A stretch of DNA of 64,000 nt from CBDCCV01 sp965215025 (lineage in GTDB: Bacteria; Bacteroidota; Rhodothermia; Rhodothermales; Salinibacteraceae): positions 2,170,001 to 2,234,000 of the forward strand of contig CBDCCV010000001.1 of NCBI GenBank assembly GCA_965215025.1, given 5' to 3'. The position numbers and the translations under genes were made by a program. Each line of letters opens with the position of its first letter. The first letter of the stretch is position 1. Under the pieces are notes generated by a model. That model was not told the origin of the DNA. It saw only the letters and a list, made by a program, of their open reading frames with translations, and did not search any database. Below are positions 34,974-42,708 of this stretch, one piece after another.

Positions 34974-35552
34974 CTAAAGATCGGAGGGGCGATTCACGTT
35001 GCGGAGTGCGGCGTCCGGGAGGCGCACGGGGCAGACCTTGAGCGTACGGAGCAGATCGCGGAGCGCGAGCCGCCCAGCGCCGAGATGTCGCCGCGCCACG
35101 GGCAGAACGGCGGCGCAGCGGTAGACGGCGCACAGCGGCTGAAGCCTGCCGCCCGCGTCCTGCGCCACTACCGCGTCGGTTTCGGACGAGGGGGCGTCCA
35201 AGAGCAGACGCAGCGCCTCGGCAGAGAGGAAAGGCAAATCGCACGCAGCGGCCAGGACCCACGATGCTGAGGCTGCTTCCAGTCCGGCGACGAGTCCCGC
35301 GAGCGGTCCGGCGTCCGGCATGGCATCAGCCACGTAGCGGACGTTTTCGTTAGGCAAGCAATCAGCAAACGAAGTCCCGGCCTCGGCTACGCTTACGAGC
35401 ACGGGCGCGTCTGTCACCGCCGCCGCGGCGTCGTAGACGCGGCGGATCATGGGCGCACCCTCGATGCGGTGCCGCGCCTTGTCTGCCGCGCCAAAGCGGC
35501 GGCTCTGCCCACCGGCCAGGATCAGCGCCTGCACGTCGGCAGCAGTGTTCAC
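34974..35552 (-). CDS. mobA: Molybdenum cofactor guanylyltransferase MobA
   Basis: The 192-residue protein starts VNTAADVQALILAGGQSRRFG. LILAGGQSRRFG is the GTP-binding signature, followed by DKARHRIEG and, near residue 100, AACDLPFLS, the metal-binding Asp of nucleotidyltransferases. MobA attaches GMP to molybdopterin to form the guanine dinucleotide cofactor. The GTG start overlaps the moaE stop by four bases (GTGA), suggesting coupled translation. Confidence 0.9.
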   Translation of the reverse strand: MNTAADVQALILAGGQSRRFGAADKARHRIEGAPMIRRVYDAAAAVTDAPVLVSVAEAGTSFADCLPNENVRYVADAMPDAGPLAGLVAGLEAASASWVLAAACDLPFLSAEALRLLLDAPSSETDAVVAQDAGGRLQPLCAVYRCAAVLPVARRHLGAGRLALRDLLRTLKVCPVRLPDAALRNVNRPSDL

Positions 35553-36019
35553 GCGGCATCCCCGCGCCCGGCGGCGGAGGGTGTGCCGCCCTCGACCCAC
35601 TCCGCGCGGCCGTCGGCAAAAACCTCGCGCTTCCAGAGGGGCACGTCTTCTTTGAGCCGGTCGATGAGGAAGCGGCAGGCGGCAAAGGCCTCGGCGCGGT
35701 GAGGCGTCGCCACGCCGCAGACGACGCTCGCCTCTGCCAGCGGCACGATGCCCAAGCGGTGGAGGATCACAATTTTTTCTGCGGGCCACTTCGCGCGCGC
35801 GGCGTCGGCCAGGCGCTGCATCTCTTGGAGCGCCATCTCGGGGTAGCCTTCGTATTCGAGTTCGGCCGTTTCGTTTTCGCCCGTCCACTGCCGCGTGGTG
35901 CCCACGAAGAGGTCAATGCCGCCGGCGGCGGGCGTCTGCAAAAAGGCGAAGGCGGCGCCCACGTCGAGCTTTTCGTGCTGGAGGGCGACCCAGAGGCGTT
36001 CGTCGCGGTGCTGCTGCAT
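35549..36019 (-). CDS. moaE: Molybdopterin synthase catalytic subunit MoaE
   Basis: The protein has 156 residues. Family motifs include GGIDLFVGTTRQWTGENET, LEYEGYPEMALQEM, ILHRLGIVPLAEASVVCGVA, HRAEAF and the catalytic-Lys region DRLKEDVPLWKREVF. MoaE with thiocarboxylated MoaD turns precursor Z into molybdopterin. The moaD gene starts just upstream. Confidence 0.93.
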   Translation of the reverse strand: MQQHRDERLWVALQHEKLDVGAAFAFLQTPAAGGIDLFVGTTRQWTGENETAELEYEGYPEMALQEMQRLADAARAKWPAEKIVILHRLGIVPLAEASVVCGVATPHRAEAFAACRFLIDRLKEDVPLWKREVFADGRAEWVEGGTPSAAGRGDAA

Positions 36020-36039
36020 GGGATGAGATCTGAAAAAGA

Positions 36040-36321
36040 TTATCCGCCGCTCACGGGCGTGATGAGCGCCACCTCGTCGCCGTCGGCGAGCGGCGTGGAG
36101 GGCGGGGCGTAGGCGGCGTTCACGGCCAGGCGCAGCGCCGATCCGTACGCGCCAACGGCCGGGTGCTCCTTGGCGAGACGCTTGAGCAGGTCAGCGGCAG
36201 TGGCCGGCGCGCCGAGCGCCATCTCCAGCGTGCGCCGGCCGATCTTCTCGCGCAGCACGCTGAAAAGGCGCACAGTAACGCGGATCGTTTGGGCATCAGT
36301 CGTGGCGGATTCGGGCGGCAT
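36040..36321 (-). CDS. moaD: Molybdopterin synthase sulfur carrier MoaD
   Basis: The 93-residue ubiquitin-like protein starts MPPESATTDAQTIRVTVRLF and ends PVSGG. The terminal Gly-Gly is what is adenylated and thiocarboxylated. AVNAAYAPPSTPLADGDEVA is the usual C-terminal beta region. It is 20 bp upstream of moaE on the same strand. Confidence 0.92.
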   Translation of the reverse strand: MPPESATTDAQTIRVTVRLFSVLREKIGRRTLEMALGAPATAADLLKRLAKEHPAVGAYGSALRLAVNAAYAPPSTPLADGDEVALITPVSGG

Positions 36322-36361
36322 GGCGGGGCTTCAGAAAGAGGTGGAAAAACTACGTCACTTC

Positions 36362-36373
36362 GGGGTGCACCCC
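36362..36373. repeat. Short palindrome between moaD and the DUF7009 gene
   Basis: GGGGTGCACCCC is a perfect 12-bp palindrome in the 88-bp gap, flanked by CTTC and AAGG. It may be part of another intergenic repeat. Confidence 0.35.
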
Positions 36374-36409
36374 AAGGGCACTTCCCCCACAGGGACTACC
36401 TCCCTGCGG

Positions 36410-36790
36410 TCAGGTCGCTTCGGGGCGCAGGTGGGCAAACGGCTGCGCGGTGTCACGTTCATCGGCGGACTTGTGGCGGCAGCCGAAGTCTTTCTCGACG
36501 AGCAGATGGAGTTTTTCCCCATCGCCCGCCGGCTGCTTGGCCTCGAAGCCGACGCGGTCCGTCTGCGCCCACGCCTCGGCCAGCGCCGTGGGGATGCGAA
36601 CGGTGAGGCGCCCGCCGTCGAACCGAGCGTGAGGCGCCTCTACTTCGGTGGAGGTTTCGAGCGCGTAGGTGAGCGCCGCGCCGGGGCCGAAGGCGGTCGT
36701 CGCCTCCACACAGCCCGTCTTGGCAAAACGCTTGAGTTCGTGCTGCTCCAGGCGCAGGCGCACGGAGTTGTTCTGGAGACGAAGCTTCAT
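36410..36790 (-). CDS. DUF7009 family protein
   Basis: The 126-residue protein starts MKLRLQNNSVRLRLEQHELK. The start (K-R-N-S-x-R-x-R-L), the middle FGPGAALTYALE and the end LHLLVEKDFGCRHKS match DUF7009 as I remember it. Its function is not known, but it often stands beside molybdenum cofactor genes. Here it lies between moaD and fdhD, so a molybdoenzyme-related role is plausible. The internal ATG at 36790 is chosen by family start. Confidence 0.65.
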   Translation of the reverse strand: MKLRLQNNSVRLRLEQHELKRFAKTGCVEATTAFGPGAALTYALETSTEVEAPHARFDGGRLTVRIPTALAEAWAQTDRVGFEAKQPAGDGEKLHLLVEKDFGCRHKSADERDTAQPFAHLRPEAT

Positions 36791-36890
36791 GCTGGACGCT
36801 GGAAACGGTGGGGTGGCGGCTTGGCGTTTTTCGCTTATGGCCGCGAAAAACCGAAGTTTCTGCAAGGGCGCTGCCCCCCGGCGGAAGGGC

Positions 36891-36925
36891 AAGCAGCCGG
36901 CGGCGCGCCCCTACACGTTTTGGTC
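36891..36925. repeat. GTAGGGGC-family element at the fdhD stop
   Basis: Read on the minus strand, AGACCAAAACGTGTAGGGGC followed by GCGCCGCCGG is closely similar to the copy at 53048-53087. Its TAG is the fdhD stop codon. Confidence 0.65.
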
Positions 36926-37828
36926 TGATGGAGTAATTGCCTCAACGCGCGTCGTCGGTCGTCCGTCGTCGGTCGTCGTGCTCACCAGGCGCTCGGCGCC
37001 GCAGTAGACGTTGTAGCGCCCGCCGCGGACGAAGCCGAAGAGCGTCATCCCGAATTCCTCCGCAAGCTCGGCGGCCAGGCTCGACGGCGCGCCCACCGCC
37101 GCGAGCGCGGGGACGCCCGCGCGGAGCGCCTTCTGCACCAGCTCGAAGCTGACGCGCCCGCTCACTAAGACGACGCTTTCGGAAAGCGGCAGCGCCTCTT
37201 CCAAGACGTAGGAGCCGATGAGCTTGTCGAGCGCGTTGTGCCGCCCTACGTCCTCGCGCACGCGCAACAGGCCGCCCTCGGCGTCGAAGAGCGCGGCGGC
37301 GTGCAAACCGCCCGTCTGGTCGAAGACGGACTGCGTGGCGCGCAGCGTTTCCGGCAGCGTGTGGATGAGGTCGGAGCGGAGGCGCGGCCGGCTCTCGAGC
37401 AGCGTGGGGCAGCCGCTGATTTCAAGCGCTTCGAGCGAGGTCTTTCCGCAGACGCCGCAGCTCGATGTGGTGTAAAAGTGCCGCTCCAGCCGCTCGGCGT
37501 CGAACGCGACGCCGACCTTGAGGTGGACGGTGACGATGTTGCGGCTTTCGCGCTTATCCCCCGAAGGGCCGGTGTGCTTGATCCGGTCCACTGCGCCGAA
37601 GCCGTCGAGAACGCCCTCGGCGTAGAGGAAGCCGAGGGCGAGGTCCACGTCCGCTCCCGGCGTGCGCATGGTCACGGAGATGCTCTTCCACCGGCGCGCG
37701 CCGCCTGTGGAGTGGTAGCCGAGCCGGATCTCCAGCGGCTCCTCGACGGCGAGGCGGTCATTTTCCTGCGAAAGCCGCCCGCCTCGCACGCGGCTCACCG
37801 GGCGCTCAACGATGTCTTTTCCGATCAC
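36911..37828 (-). CDS. fdhD: Formate dehydrogenase sulfurtransferase FdhD
   Basis: The protein has about 305 residues from a GTG. SSCGVCGKTSLEAL holds the two Cys (about 124 and 127) that carry sulfur from a desulfurase to the molybdenum cofactor. Other motifs are MRTPGADVDLALGFLYAEG, FDQTGGLHAAALFD, VREDVGRHNALDKLIG and VSGRVSFELVQKA. The start is uncertain: a longer frame begins at 37942. The last 20 or so residues (VSTTTDDGRPTTRVEA...) are encoded by repeat DNA. The presence of moco genes nearby fits its role. Confidence 0.9.
   Translation of the reverse strand: MIGKDIVERPVSRVRGGRLSQENDRLAVEEPLEIRLGYHSTGGARRWKSISVTMRTPGADVDLALGFLYAEGVLDGFGAVDRIKHTGPSGDKRESRNIVTVHLKVGVAFDAERLERHFYTTSSCGVCGKTSLEALEISGCPTLLESRPRLRSDLIHTLPETLRATQSVFDQTGGLHAAALFDAEGGLLRVREDVGRHNALDKLIGSYVLEEALPLSESVVLVSGRVSFELVQKALRAGVPALAAVGAPSSLAAELAEEFGMTLFGFVRGGRYNVYCGAERLVSTTTDDGRPTTRVEAITPSDQNV
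36951..36978. repeat. Heptamer array, four units, inside the fdhD 3' end
   Basis: GTCGTCG, GTCGTCC, GTCGTCG and GTCGTCG follow without gaps. On the coding strand they specify the DDGRPTT part of the FdhD tail. Confidence 0.75.
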
Positions 37829-37910
37829 GGCAGGGGTGCTTTTGATTCTTGATGGCCTCCGCTTCGCATCGGCTACGCTGCCGTGTCGATTGCAGTCCGC
37901 CTGCGGCGGC

Positions 37911-38420
37911 TTACCACGCAGGGACGCCGTGCTTGTCGGCAAAGTAAAAGAGGAGGTCGAAGCTGCCCGGCGCGTGACCGAGCAGCCTCAGCAACAGGGC
38001 GACCTGCCCTCGGTGATGGGCCGCGTGGTTGGCTGCGTGCTGCATCAGCTCTCCCAACGGCATGGCGCGTTTCTGCGATCCGCCGCCCATGTATTCGACG
38101 CTACGGGCCAAGTCGTCGTCCTTCAGTCCGGCTAAGAAGTCGCGTAGGTGATGCTCGACGGTGGTCCAGGTCTCCGAGAGCGCCTCTGCGCTCGGGTAGT
38201 CGTCGGGGTTGAGGCGTGCGCGGCGCTCGGGGCCGCCGCAACGGCTGAGCCAGCCCCATTCGGTGCTCAGGACGTGGACCATCGTGTTTCTGATCGATCC
38301 GTAGCTCCCAGCCACGGGGCGCGTGAACTCCTCAGGCGTCAGCCCTGAGATTGCTTGGAAGAGCTTCGCGTTCGCCCAGTAGTTGTAGTCGTACAGGGCT
38401 TCGAGGTCCTTGACGGTCAT
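37911..38420 (-). CDS. DinB-family metal-dependent protein
   Basis: The 169-residue four-helix protein begins MTVKDLEALYDYNYWANAKL, typical for DinB. Candidate metal ligands are His in NTMVHVLSTEWGWL and the pair in MQHAANHAAHHRGQVA, the usual H-x-x-x-H signature. Relatives act as thiol-dependent transferases in bacteria that use mycothiol or bacillithiol; the substrate here is unknown. It lies 80 bp upstream of fdhD on the same strand. Confidence 0.82.
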   Translation of the reverse strand: MTVKDLEALYDYNYWANAKLFQAISGLTPEEFTRPVAGSYGSIRNTMVHVLSTEWGWLSRCGGPERRARLNPDDYPSAEALSETWTTVEHHLRDFLAGLKDDDLARSVEYMGGGSQKRAMPLGELMQHAANHAAHHRGQVALLLRLLGHAPGSFDLLFYFADKHGVPAW

Positions 38421-38504
38421 CAGCGGCTTTTGGCTTGCGGTGTCGTTCCAGCTTGAATCCTGCGCGGCGGTCGCGCCTTCGTTCGACCTGCCACGGGAAC
38501 GGCC

Positions 38505-38918
38505 CTACCGCTCAATCTCCAGGATAAGTCCGTCGGCGTCGCGGAGGAAGAGGCGGCCTTGCGTTTCGCGGTAGGGGTGGCCCGTGGCGTCGAGGCGCGA
38601 GCGGAGCGCGTGCCACGCGCGCTCGGGCAGGCGGAAGCCGAGGTGGTGCAGCGCGCCGCGTCCGGGGATGGCCGCGTGCGCGAGTTCGGGCATCTCGATA
38701 AGCTCGATCACGTCGCGCCCGTCGGGGCCGGCCAGGAGCGCGCGCTGGCGGCCTGCGCGGAGCGGGTCCTCTTCCTGAGCGCGCAGGCTGAGGCCGAGCA
38801 CCTCCGTGTAGAAGCGCACGGCCTCGCCGAGATGCGTCGTGACGATGGAAGCGTGGTCCAGGCGGAGTGCGCTGGCCTGCTCCGGCGCGGCGGCGGATGA
38901 GTCATCAGAAGAAGCCAT
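38505..38918 (-). CDS. VOC-family (glyoxalase-like) protein
   Basis: The 137-residue protein shows two beta-alpha-beta-beta-beta units. The first carries LDHASIVTTHLGEAVRFYTE with a possible metal His, the second GALHHLGFRLPERAWHALRS with another His, and DADGLILEIER provides the C-terminal Glu. These three ligands fit a mononuclear metal site. The reaction cannot be told. The next gene downstream is DinB, 84 bp away. Confidence 0.75.
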   Translation of the reverse strand: MASSDDSSAAAPEQASALRLDHASIVTTHLGEAVRFYTEVLGLSLRAQEEDPLRAGRQRALLAGPDGRDVIELIEMPELAHAAIPGRGALHHLGFRLPERAWHALRSRLDATGHPYRETQGRLFLRDADGLILEIER

Positions 38919-38948
38919 GCGAGCGTGCGGGTTGCGGGAAAAGGGTGC

Positions 38949-40439
38949 TCAAGAGGCCGGGACGGCGGGGGATTGGAACGACGCCGCGTTGATGCCGAGG
39001 CGCTTCATCTTCTTGTAGAGGCCCTGGCGCGTGAGGCCCAAGACCTCGGCCGAGGCGGTGACGTGGCCCTCGCGCGCGGCCAGGACGCGCTCGATAAGCG
39101 CTTTTTCGGCATCGGCCAGGAGGTCGTCCAGGCAGCGGCCGGGGCGCAGGATCTGCGCGGGATCGGGCAACGCCACCGAGGGCGCGCGCGGCGGCGGCGC
39201 CGTCACGGCGCTGGAAAGGTGCCGGAGGTCCGCCGTCGGCGCCGGCTCCGTGCCGACGAGGAGGAGGGCGCGCTCAACCTCGTTGCGCAGCTGGCGGATG
39301 TTGCCCGGCCAGTCGTAGCCGACGAGCGCTTGGCGGGCAGGGGCGGTGAGGGCTACGCGCGGCGCATCGGCGGGGCGGAGCGTGTCGAGGAAGTGCCGGG
39401 CGAGGGGGGCAACATCGGCCCGGCGCGCACGGAGCGGCGGCACGCGGATGGGAAGTCCGGCGAGGGCGTCGTAAAGCGGTTCGAGAAACGCGCCTTGGCG
39501 CACCTGCTCGTCTAAGCCGCCGCGCGTGGTGGCTACGAGGCGGACGGCCTCGGCGTTGGGGCGGCGTTCGTTGGTGCCGAGCAAGTTTAAAAGCGCCTCC
39601 TGCGCGGCGCGCGGCAGGGCGCCCACCTCGCGCACGCAGAGCGTCCCGCCGGCGGCCTCGCTGAGAAGCGCCGCGCCGCCCTCCGAAAAACGGCGCTCCA
39701 GAGGCGCGTGCTCGATGGCCCCGGCGTCAAGGACGACCCACGGCGCGCCGTCCGGACGCGCGGCGTGGAGCCGGCGCGCGGCGTGGAGCTTCCCCGCGCC
39801 GCGCTCGCCGAGGAGGAGCGCCGGTCGCCGGCTCGCGCGCGCCGCTTCCAACGCTTCTGCGAGCGCCCGCCCGGCAGCGCTCACGCTTGCGATCCCGGAT
39901 GCGAGCGGCGCTTGCTTCCTTTCGGGTAGCGTGTCACGCAGCGCTTCGAGACGCGCCTCGACCTGCGCGTCACGCCAGGCGTGCTGGAGCGCCTCTGCCT
40001 CGGCGAAAGGCGCGCTCGCCAGCAAGGCTTCGCCAAGCGCGGCGTACGCTTCGGCCAGGCCGAGGCGCGTCCACAGCCGGCCACGCGGGCTGCCGCTCAC
40101 GCCGAATCCCTGCGCGGCCTCGTGCAGGAGCGGGAGCGCGCGGTTTGGCTCTTGGTCTACGAGGCGCGTCCAGCCCAGCCATAGGGCGGCCTCAGCGCGC
40201 GCCTCAGGCGGCAGCGCGGCGCGCGCCGGGCGCTCGGCCAGCGGAGCGAGGAGCGCCTGCGCCGCCGCCGCATCGGTCTCGCCAAAAAGCCGCACGCGCG
40301 TGAGGAGGCCGCGCAGGTGGACCTGCTCTGCCGTAGCCGCGTCGCTGCCCAGGAGCGGCTTGATCATGCGCGCCACGTCCGCTGCCCGGCCATCGGCCAG
40401 GAGCAGGTGCGCCATCGCTATGGTGCGCGCGTGCTTCAC
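38949..40439 (-). CDS. NtrC-like AAA+/Fis regulator with degenerate motor
   Basis: The protein has 496 residues. The first 170 are TPR-like helices (EARAEAALWLGWTRLVDQEP). An AAA+ domain follows with Walker A GERGAGK (about 211-217). The Walker B region reads GGTLCVREVGALP, with Arg where Asp is expected, and the GAFTGA loop that contacts sigma-54 is missing. Later AAA+ motifs remain (LPIRVPPLRARRADVAPLAR, YDWPGNIRQLRNEVERALLL). The C-terminus is a Fis-type helix-turn-helix (LGLTRQGLYKKMKRLGI). It is probably a DNA-binding regulator that no longer activates sigma-54 holoenzyme. Confidence 0.8.
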   Translation of the reverse strand: MKHARTIAMAHLLLADGRAADVARMIKPLLGSDAATAEQVHLRGLLTRVRLFGETDAAAAQALLAPLAERPARAALPPEARAEAALWLGWTRLVDQEPNRALPLLHEAAQGFGVSGSPRGRLWTRLGLAEAYAALGEALLASAPFAEAEALQHAWRDAQVEARLEALRDTLPERKQAPLASGIASVSAAGRALAEALEAARASRRPALLLGERGAGKLHAARRLHAARPDGAPWVVLDAGAIEHAPLERRFSEGGAALLSEAAGGTLCVREVGALPRAAQEALLNLLGTNERRPNAEAVRLVATTRGGLDEQVRQGAFLEPLYDALAGLPIRVPPLRARRADVAPLARHFLDTLRPADAPRVALTAPARQALVGYDWPGNIRQLRNEVERALLLVGTEPAPTADLRHLSSAVTAPPPRAPSVALPDPAQILRPGRCLDDLLADAEKALIERVLAAREGHVTASAEVLGLTRQGLYKKMKRLGINAASFQSPAVPAS

Positions 40440-40477
40440 GGTGGAAGGTTGCTCTGTTGATCAGATTGAGCGCCCCC

Positions 40478-40505
40478 GTTCGCTGTTCGCTACTCGCCAT
40501 TCGCC
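40478..40505. repeat. Heptamer array, four units (GTTCGCT class)
   Basis: GTTCGCT, GTTCGCT, ACTCGCC and ATTCGCC follow without gaps in the 69-bp gap between the SufT-like gene and the regulator. Confidence 0.8.
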
Positions 40506-40508
40506 CGA

Positions 40509-40844
40509 TCACATGAAGCCGAGTTCGAGCTTGGCCTCGTCGCTCATCATGTCGGGCGTGAAGGGCGGGTCGAACGTGAGTTCGACCTCGGCGTCGGCCA
40601 CGCCCTCGGCGTTGCGGGCGGCGTCCTCAACCTGGCCAGGGAGGATGCCGGCAGCGGGGCAGTTCGGCGCCGTGAGCGTCATCGTGACGTGGGCCTCGCG
40701 GCTCTCCTCGTCGATGGCGATGTCGTAGATGAGGCCGAGGTCGTACACGTTCACGGGGATCTCCGGGTCGTACACCTCACGGATGCCGGCGATGATGTTT
40801 TCTTTGACCTGCTCGGTGGTGAGGTCTTTGTCGGCGGCAGGCAT
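40509..40844 (-). CDS. sufT: SufT-like iron-sulfur assembly protein (DUF59/MIP18)
   Basis: The 111-residue protein reads MPAADKDLTTEQVKENIIAG and continues VYDPEIPVNVYDLGLIYDIA, the DUF59 signature. MTLTAPNCPAAGILPGQVED holds its conserved Cys, and EVELTFDPPFTPDMMSDEAK ends the domain. Proteins of this type help mature iron-sulfur clusters. It is the last gene of the suf run, just after sufE. An in-frame ATG nine codons upstream (40871) is an alternative start. Confidence 0.87.
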   Translation of the reverse strand: MPAADKDLTTEQVKENIIAGIREVYDPEIPVNVYDLGLIYDIAIDEESREAHVTMTLTAPNCPAAGILPGQVEDAARNAEGVADAEVELTFDPPFTPDMMSDEAKLELGFM

Positions 40845-40881
40845 GGCGGATGGGCGGTTGGTGGAGGGCATGGCGGTCGTG

Positions 40882-41307
40882 TCAAGCGTAGGCCAGGGCG
40901 CGCGCCTTCATCTGCTCGATCATGGCGTGGAGGCCGTTCTTGCGGTTCGGCGAGAGGTGCTCGGCCATGCCGATGGTTTCGAGAAAGTGCAGATCGGCGG
41001 CGGCGATGGCCTCGGGCGGCTGCGCGTCAAGGACGCGGATAAGCAGCGCCGCGAGGCCGCGCGTTATGGCCGCGTCGCTGTCGCCCCGGTAGCGGAGCAG
41101 GCCGTTGTCGTCTTCCTCGGCGCGGACCCACACCTGCGACTGGCAGCCGTGGATTTTGTGCTCGTCCGTCTTGAACTCATCCGCGATCCTGGGTACGCCG
41201 TTGCCGAGTTCGATGAGGTACTCGTAGCGGCCCATCCAGTCGTCGAAGAGGGCGAACTCCTCGACGACCGCGGCCTCGCGCTCGGGGATGGTGGAGGCGG
41301 TGGGCAT
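40882..41307 (-). CDS. sufE: Cysteine desulfuration protein SufE
   Basis: The 141-residue protein contains DDWMGRYEYLIELG, KIHGCQSQVWVRAEE with the sulfur-accepting Cys55, and SPNRKNGLHAMIEQMKARAL. SufE takes persulfide from SufS and passes it to SufBCD. It lies 75 bp downstream of sufS and 10-38 bp upstream of the SufT-like gene, depending on the start used there. Confidence 0.93.
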   Translation of the reverse strand: MPTASTIPEREAAVVEEFALFDDWMGRYEYLIELGNGVPRIADEFKTDEHKIHGCQSQVWVRAEEDDNGLLRYRGDSDAAITRGLAALLIRVLDAQPPEAIAAADLHFLETIGMAEHLSPNRKNGLHAMIEQMKARALAYA

Positions 41308-41381
41308 TCTTCTTCGCTTGCGGTTTTTGCAAGGGGGGCATGATGCATCATGCCCGTGCGGCGTGGGTCTGCGGTTGGCGC

Positions 41382-42641
41382 TTATCCGAACATCGCCTTG
41401 ACCTTGCGGACGCCATCGACGAGGCGGTCGAGGTCGGCGCGCGTGTTGTAAAAGGCGAGGGAGGCGCGCACGGTGCCCGGCACACCAAGCCGCTTCATCA
41501 AAGGCTGCGTGCAGTGGTGCCCCGTGCGCACGGCGATGCCGAGGCGGTCGAGGATCGTCCCTGCGTCGTACGGGTGCACGCCGTCTATCAGAAAAGAGAG
41601 GACGCCCGCCTTGCGCCGCGCCGTGCCCACGAGCCGCACGCCGCCGAGGTCTTCCAGAAGCGCCGTGCCGTAGTTGAGCAAGTCGTCCTCGTGGTGCCGG
41701 GCGGCCTCGCGGTCGAGGCGTTGCAGGTACCCGGCCGCCGCGCCCAGACCGACGCCGCCGGCGATGTGCGGCGTCCCGGCCTCGAACCGGTGCGGCAAGC
41801 CGGCGAACGTCGTCCCCTCAAAGGAAACCTCGTCGATCATGTCGCCGCCGCCCTGCCACGGCGGCATCTGCTCCAGCAGCGCGCGCCGGCCCCACACCCC
41901 GCCGATGCCCGTGGGGCCGAACATCTTGTGGCCCGAGAAGCAGAAAAAGTCGCAGCCCATTTTTTCCACATCCACGGCCATGTGCGGGACGGACTGCGCC
42001 CCGTCCACCAAAACGGCGGCGCCCACGGCGTGCGCCTTTTCGATCATCGCCTCGACGGGGTTGATCGTGCCGAGCGCGTTGGAGACGTGCGAGACGGCGA
42101 CGATCTTCGTCTTCTCCGAAAGCAGCTTCTCGTAGTCCTCAAAGACAAGCTCGCCCGCGTCGGTGATGGGGATCACTTTGAGCGTGGCGCCTTTTTCCTG
42201 GCAGAGGAGCTGCCACGGGACGATGTTCGAGTGGTGCTCCATCTCGGAGACGATCACCTCGTCGCCTGCCCGTACGTTTTGGCGTCCGTACGTCTGCGCC
42301 ACGAGGTTGATGCCTTCCGTCGTCCCGCGCGTGAGGATGAGCTGGCGCGCGTCCGTGGCGCCGATAAGGGTGGCAACGGCGCGGCGCGCCCCTTCGTAAG
42401 CGTCGGTGGCCCTTTGGCTGAGGACGTGGACGCCGCGGTGGATGTTGCTGTTTTCCTTCGCGTAGTACGCCCCGAGCCGGTCGAGGACGGCCTGCGGCTT
42501 CTGGCTCGTGGCGGCGTTGTCGAGGTAGACCAAGGGCTGCCCGTCGTAAACCGTCTGATGCAGGGCGGGGAAATCCGCGCGCACGGCCTCGGCGTCGAAG
42601 GCCGGGGCGGCGGTCGTCGTCGGGGCGGGGGCGGTTTCCAT
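41382..42641 (-). CDS. sufS: Cysteine desulfurase SufS
   Basis: The protein has 419 residues, full length for the group II enzyme. It holds YLDNAATSQKP near the start, TRGTTEGINLVAQ, EHHSNIVPWQ, the PLP lysine in FCFSGHKMFGPTGIGG (about 235) and the catalytic Cys in VRTGHHCTQPLM (about 375). It provides sulfur to SufE. A 28-bp palindrome separates it from sufD. Confidence 0.96.
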   Translation of the reverse strand: METAPAPTTTAAPAFDAEAVRADFPALHQTVYDGQPLVYLDNAATSQKPQAVLDRLGAYYAKENSNIHRGVHVLSQRATDAYEGARRAVATLIGATDARQLILTRGTTEGINLVAQTYGRQNVRAGDEVIVSEMEHHSNIVPWQLLCQEKGATLKVIPITDAGELVFEDYEKLLSEKTKIVAVSHVSNALGTINPVEAMIEKAHAVGAAVLVDGAQSVPHMAVDVEKMGCDFFCFSGHKMFGPTGIGGVWGRRALLEQMPPWQGGGDMIDEVSFEGTTFAGLPHRFEAGTPHIAGGVGLGAAAGYLQRLDREAARHHEDDLLNYGTALLEDLGGVRLVGTARRKAGVLSFLIDGVHPYDAGTILDRLGIAVRTGHHCTQPLMKRLGVPGTVRASLAFYNTRADLDRLVDGVRKVKAMFG

Positions 42642-42665
42642 CTCGGCAGGGCGGTTGATTTGGAG

Positions 42666-42693
42666 GTAGGGGCGAGGCGCGCCTCGCCCCTAC
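42666..42693. repeat. Perfect 28-bp palindrome, GTAGGGGC family
   Basis: GTAGGGGCGAGGCG is followed directly by its exact reverse complement, between sufS and sufD. Related copies occur at 15419, 36891, 53048 and 55651. Transcribed, it would form a 14-bp hairpin. Confidence 0.85.
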
Positions 42694-42708
42694 GACGGCG
42701 GCGCGCGG

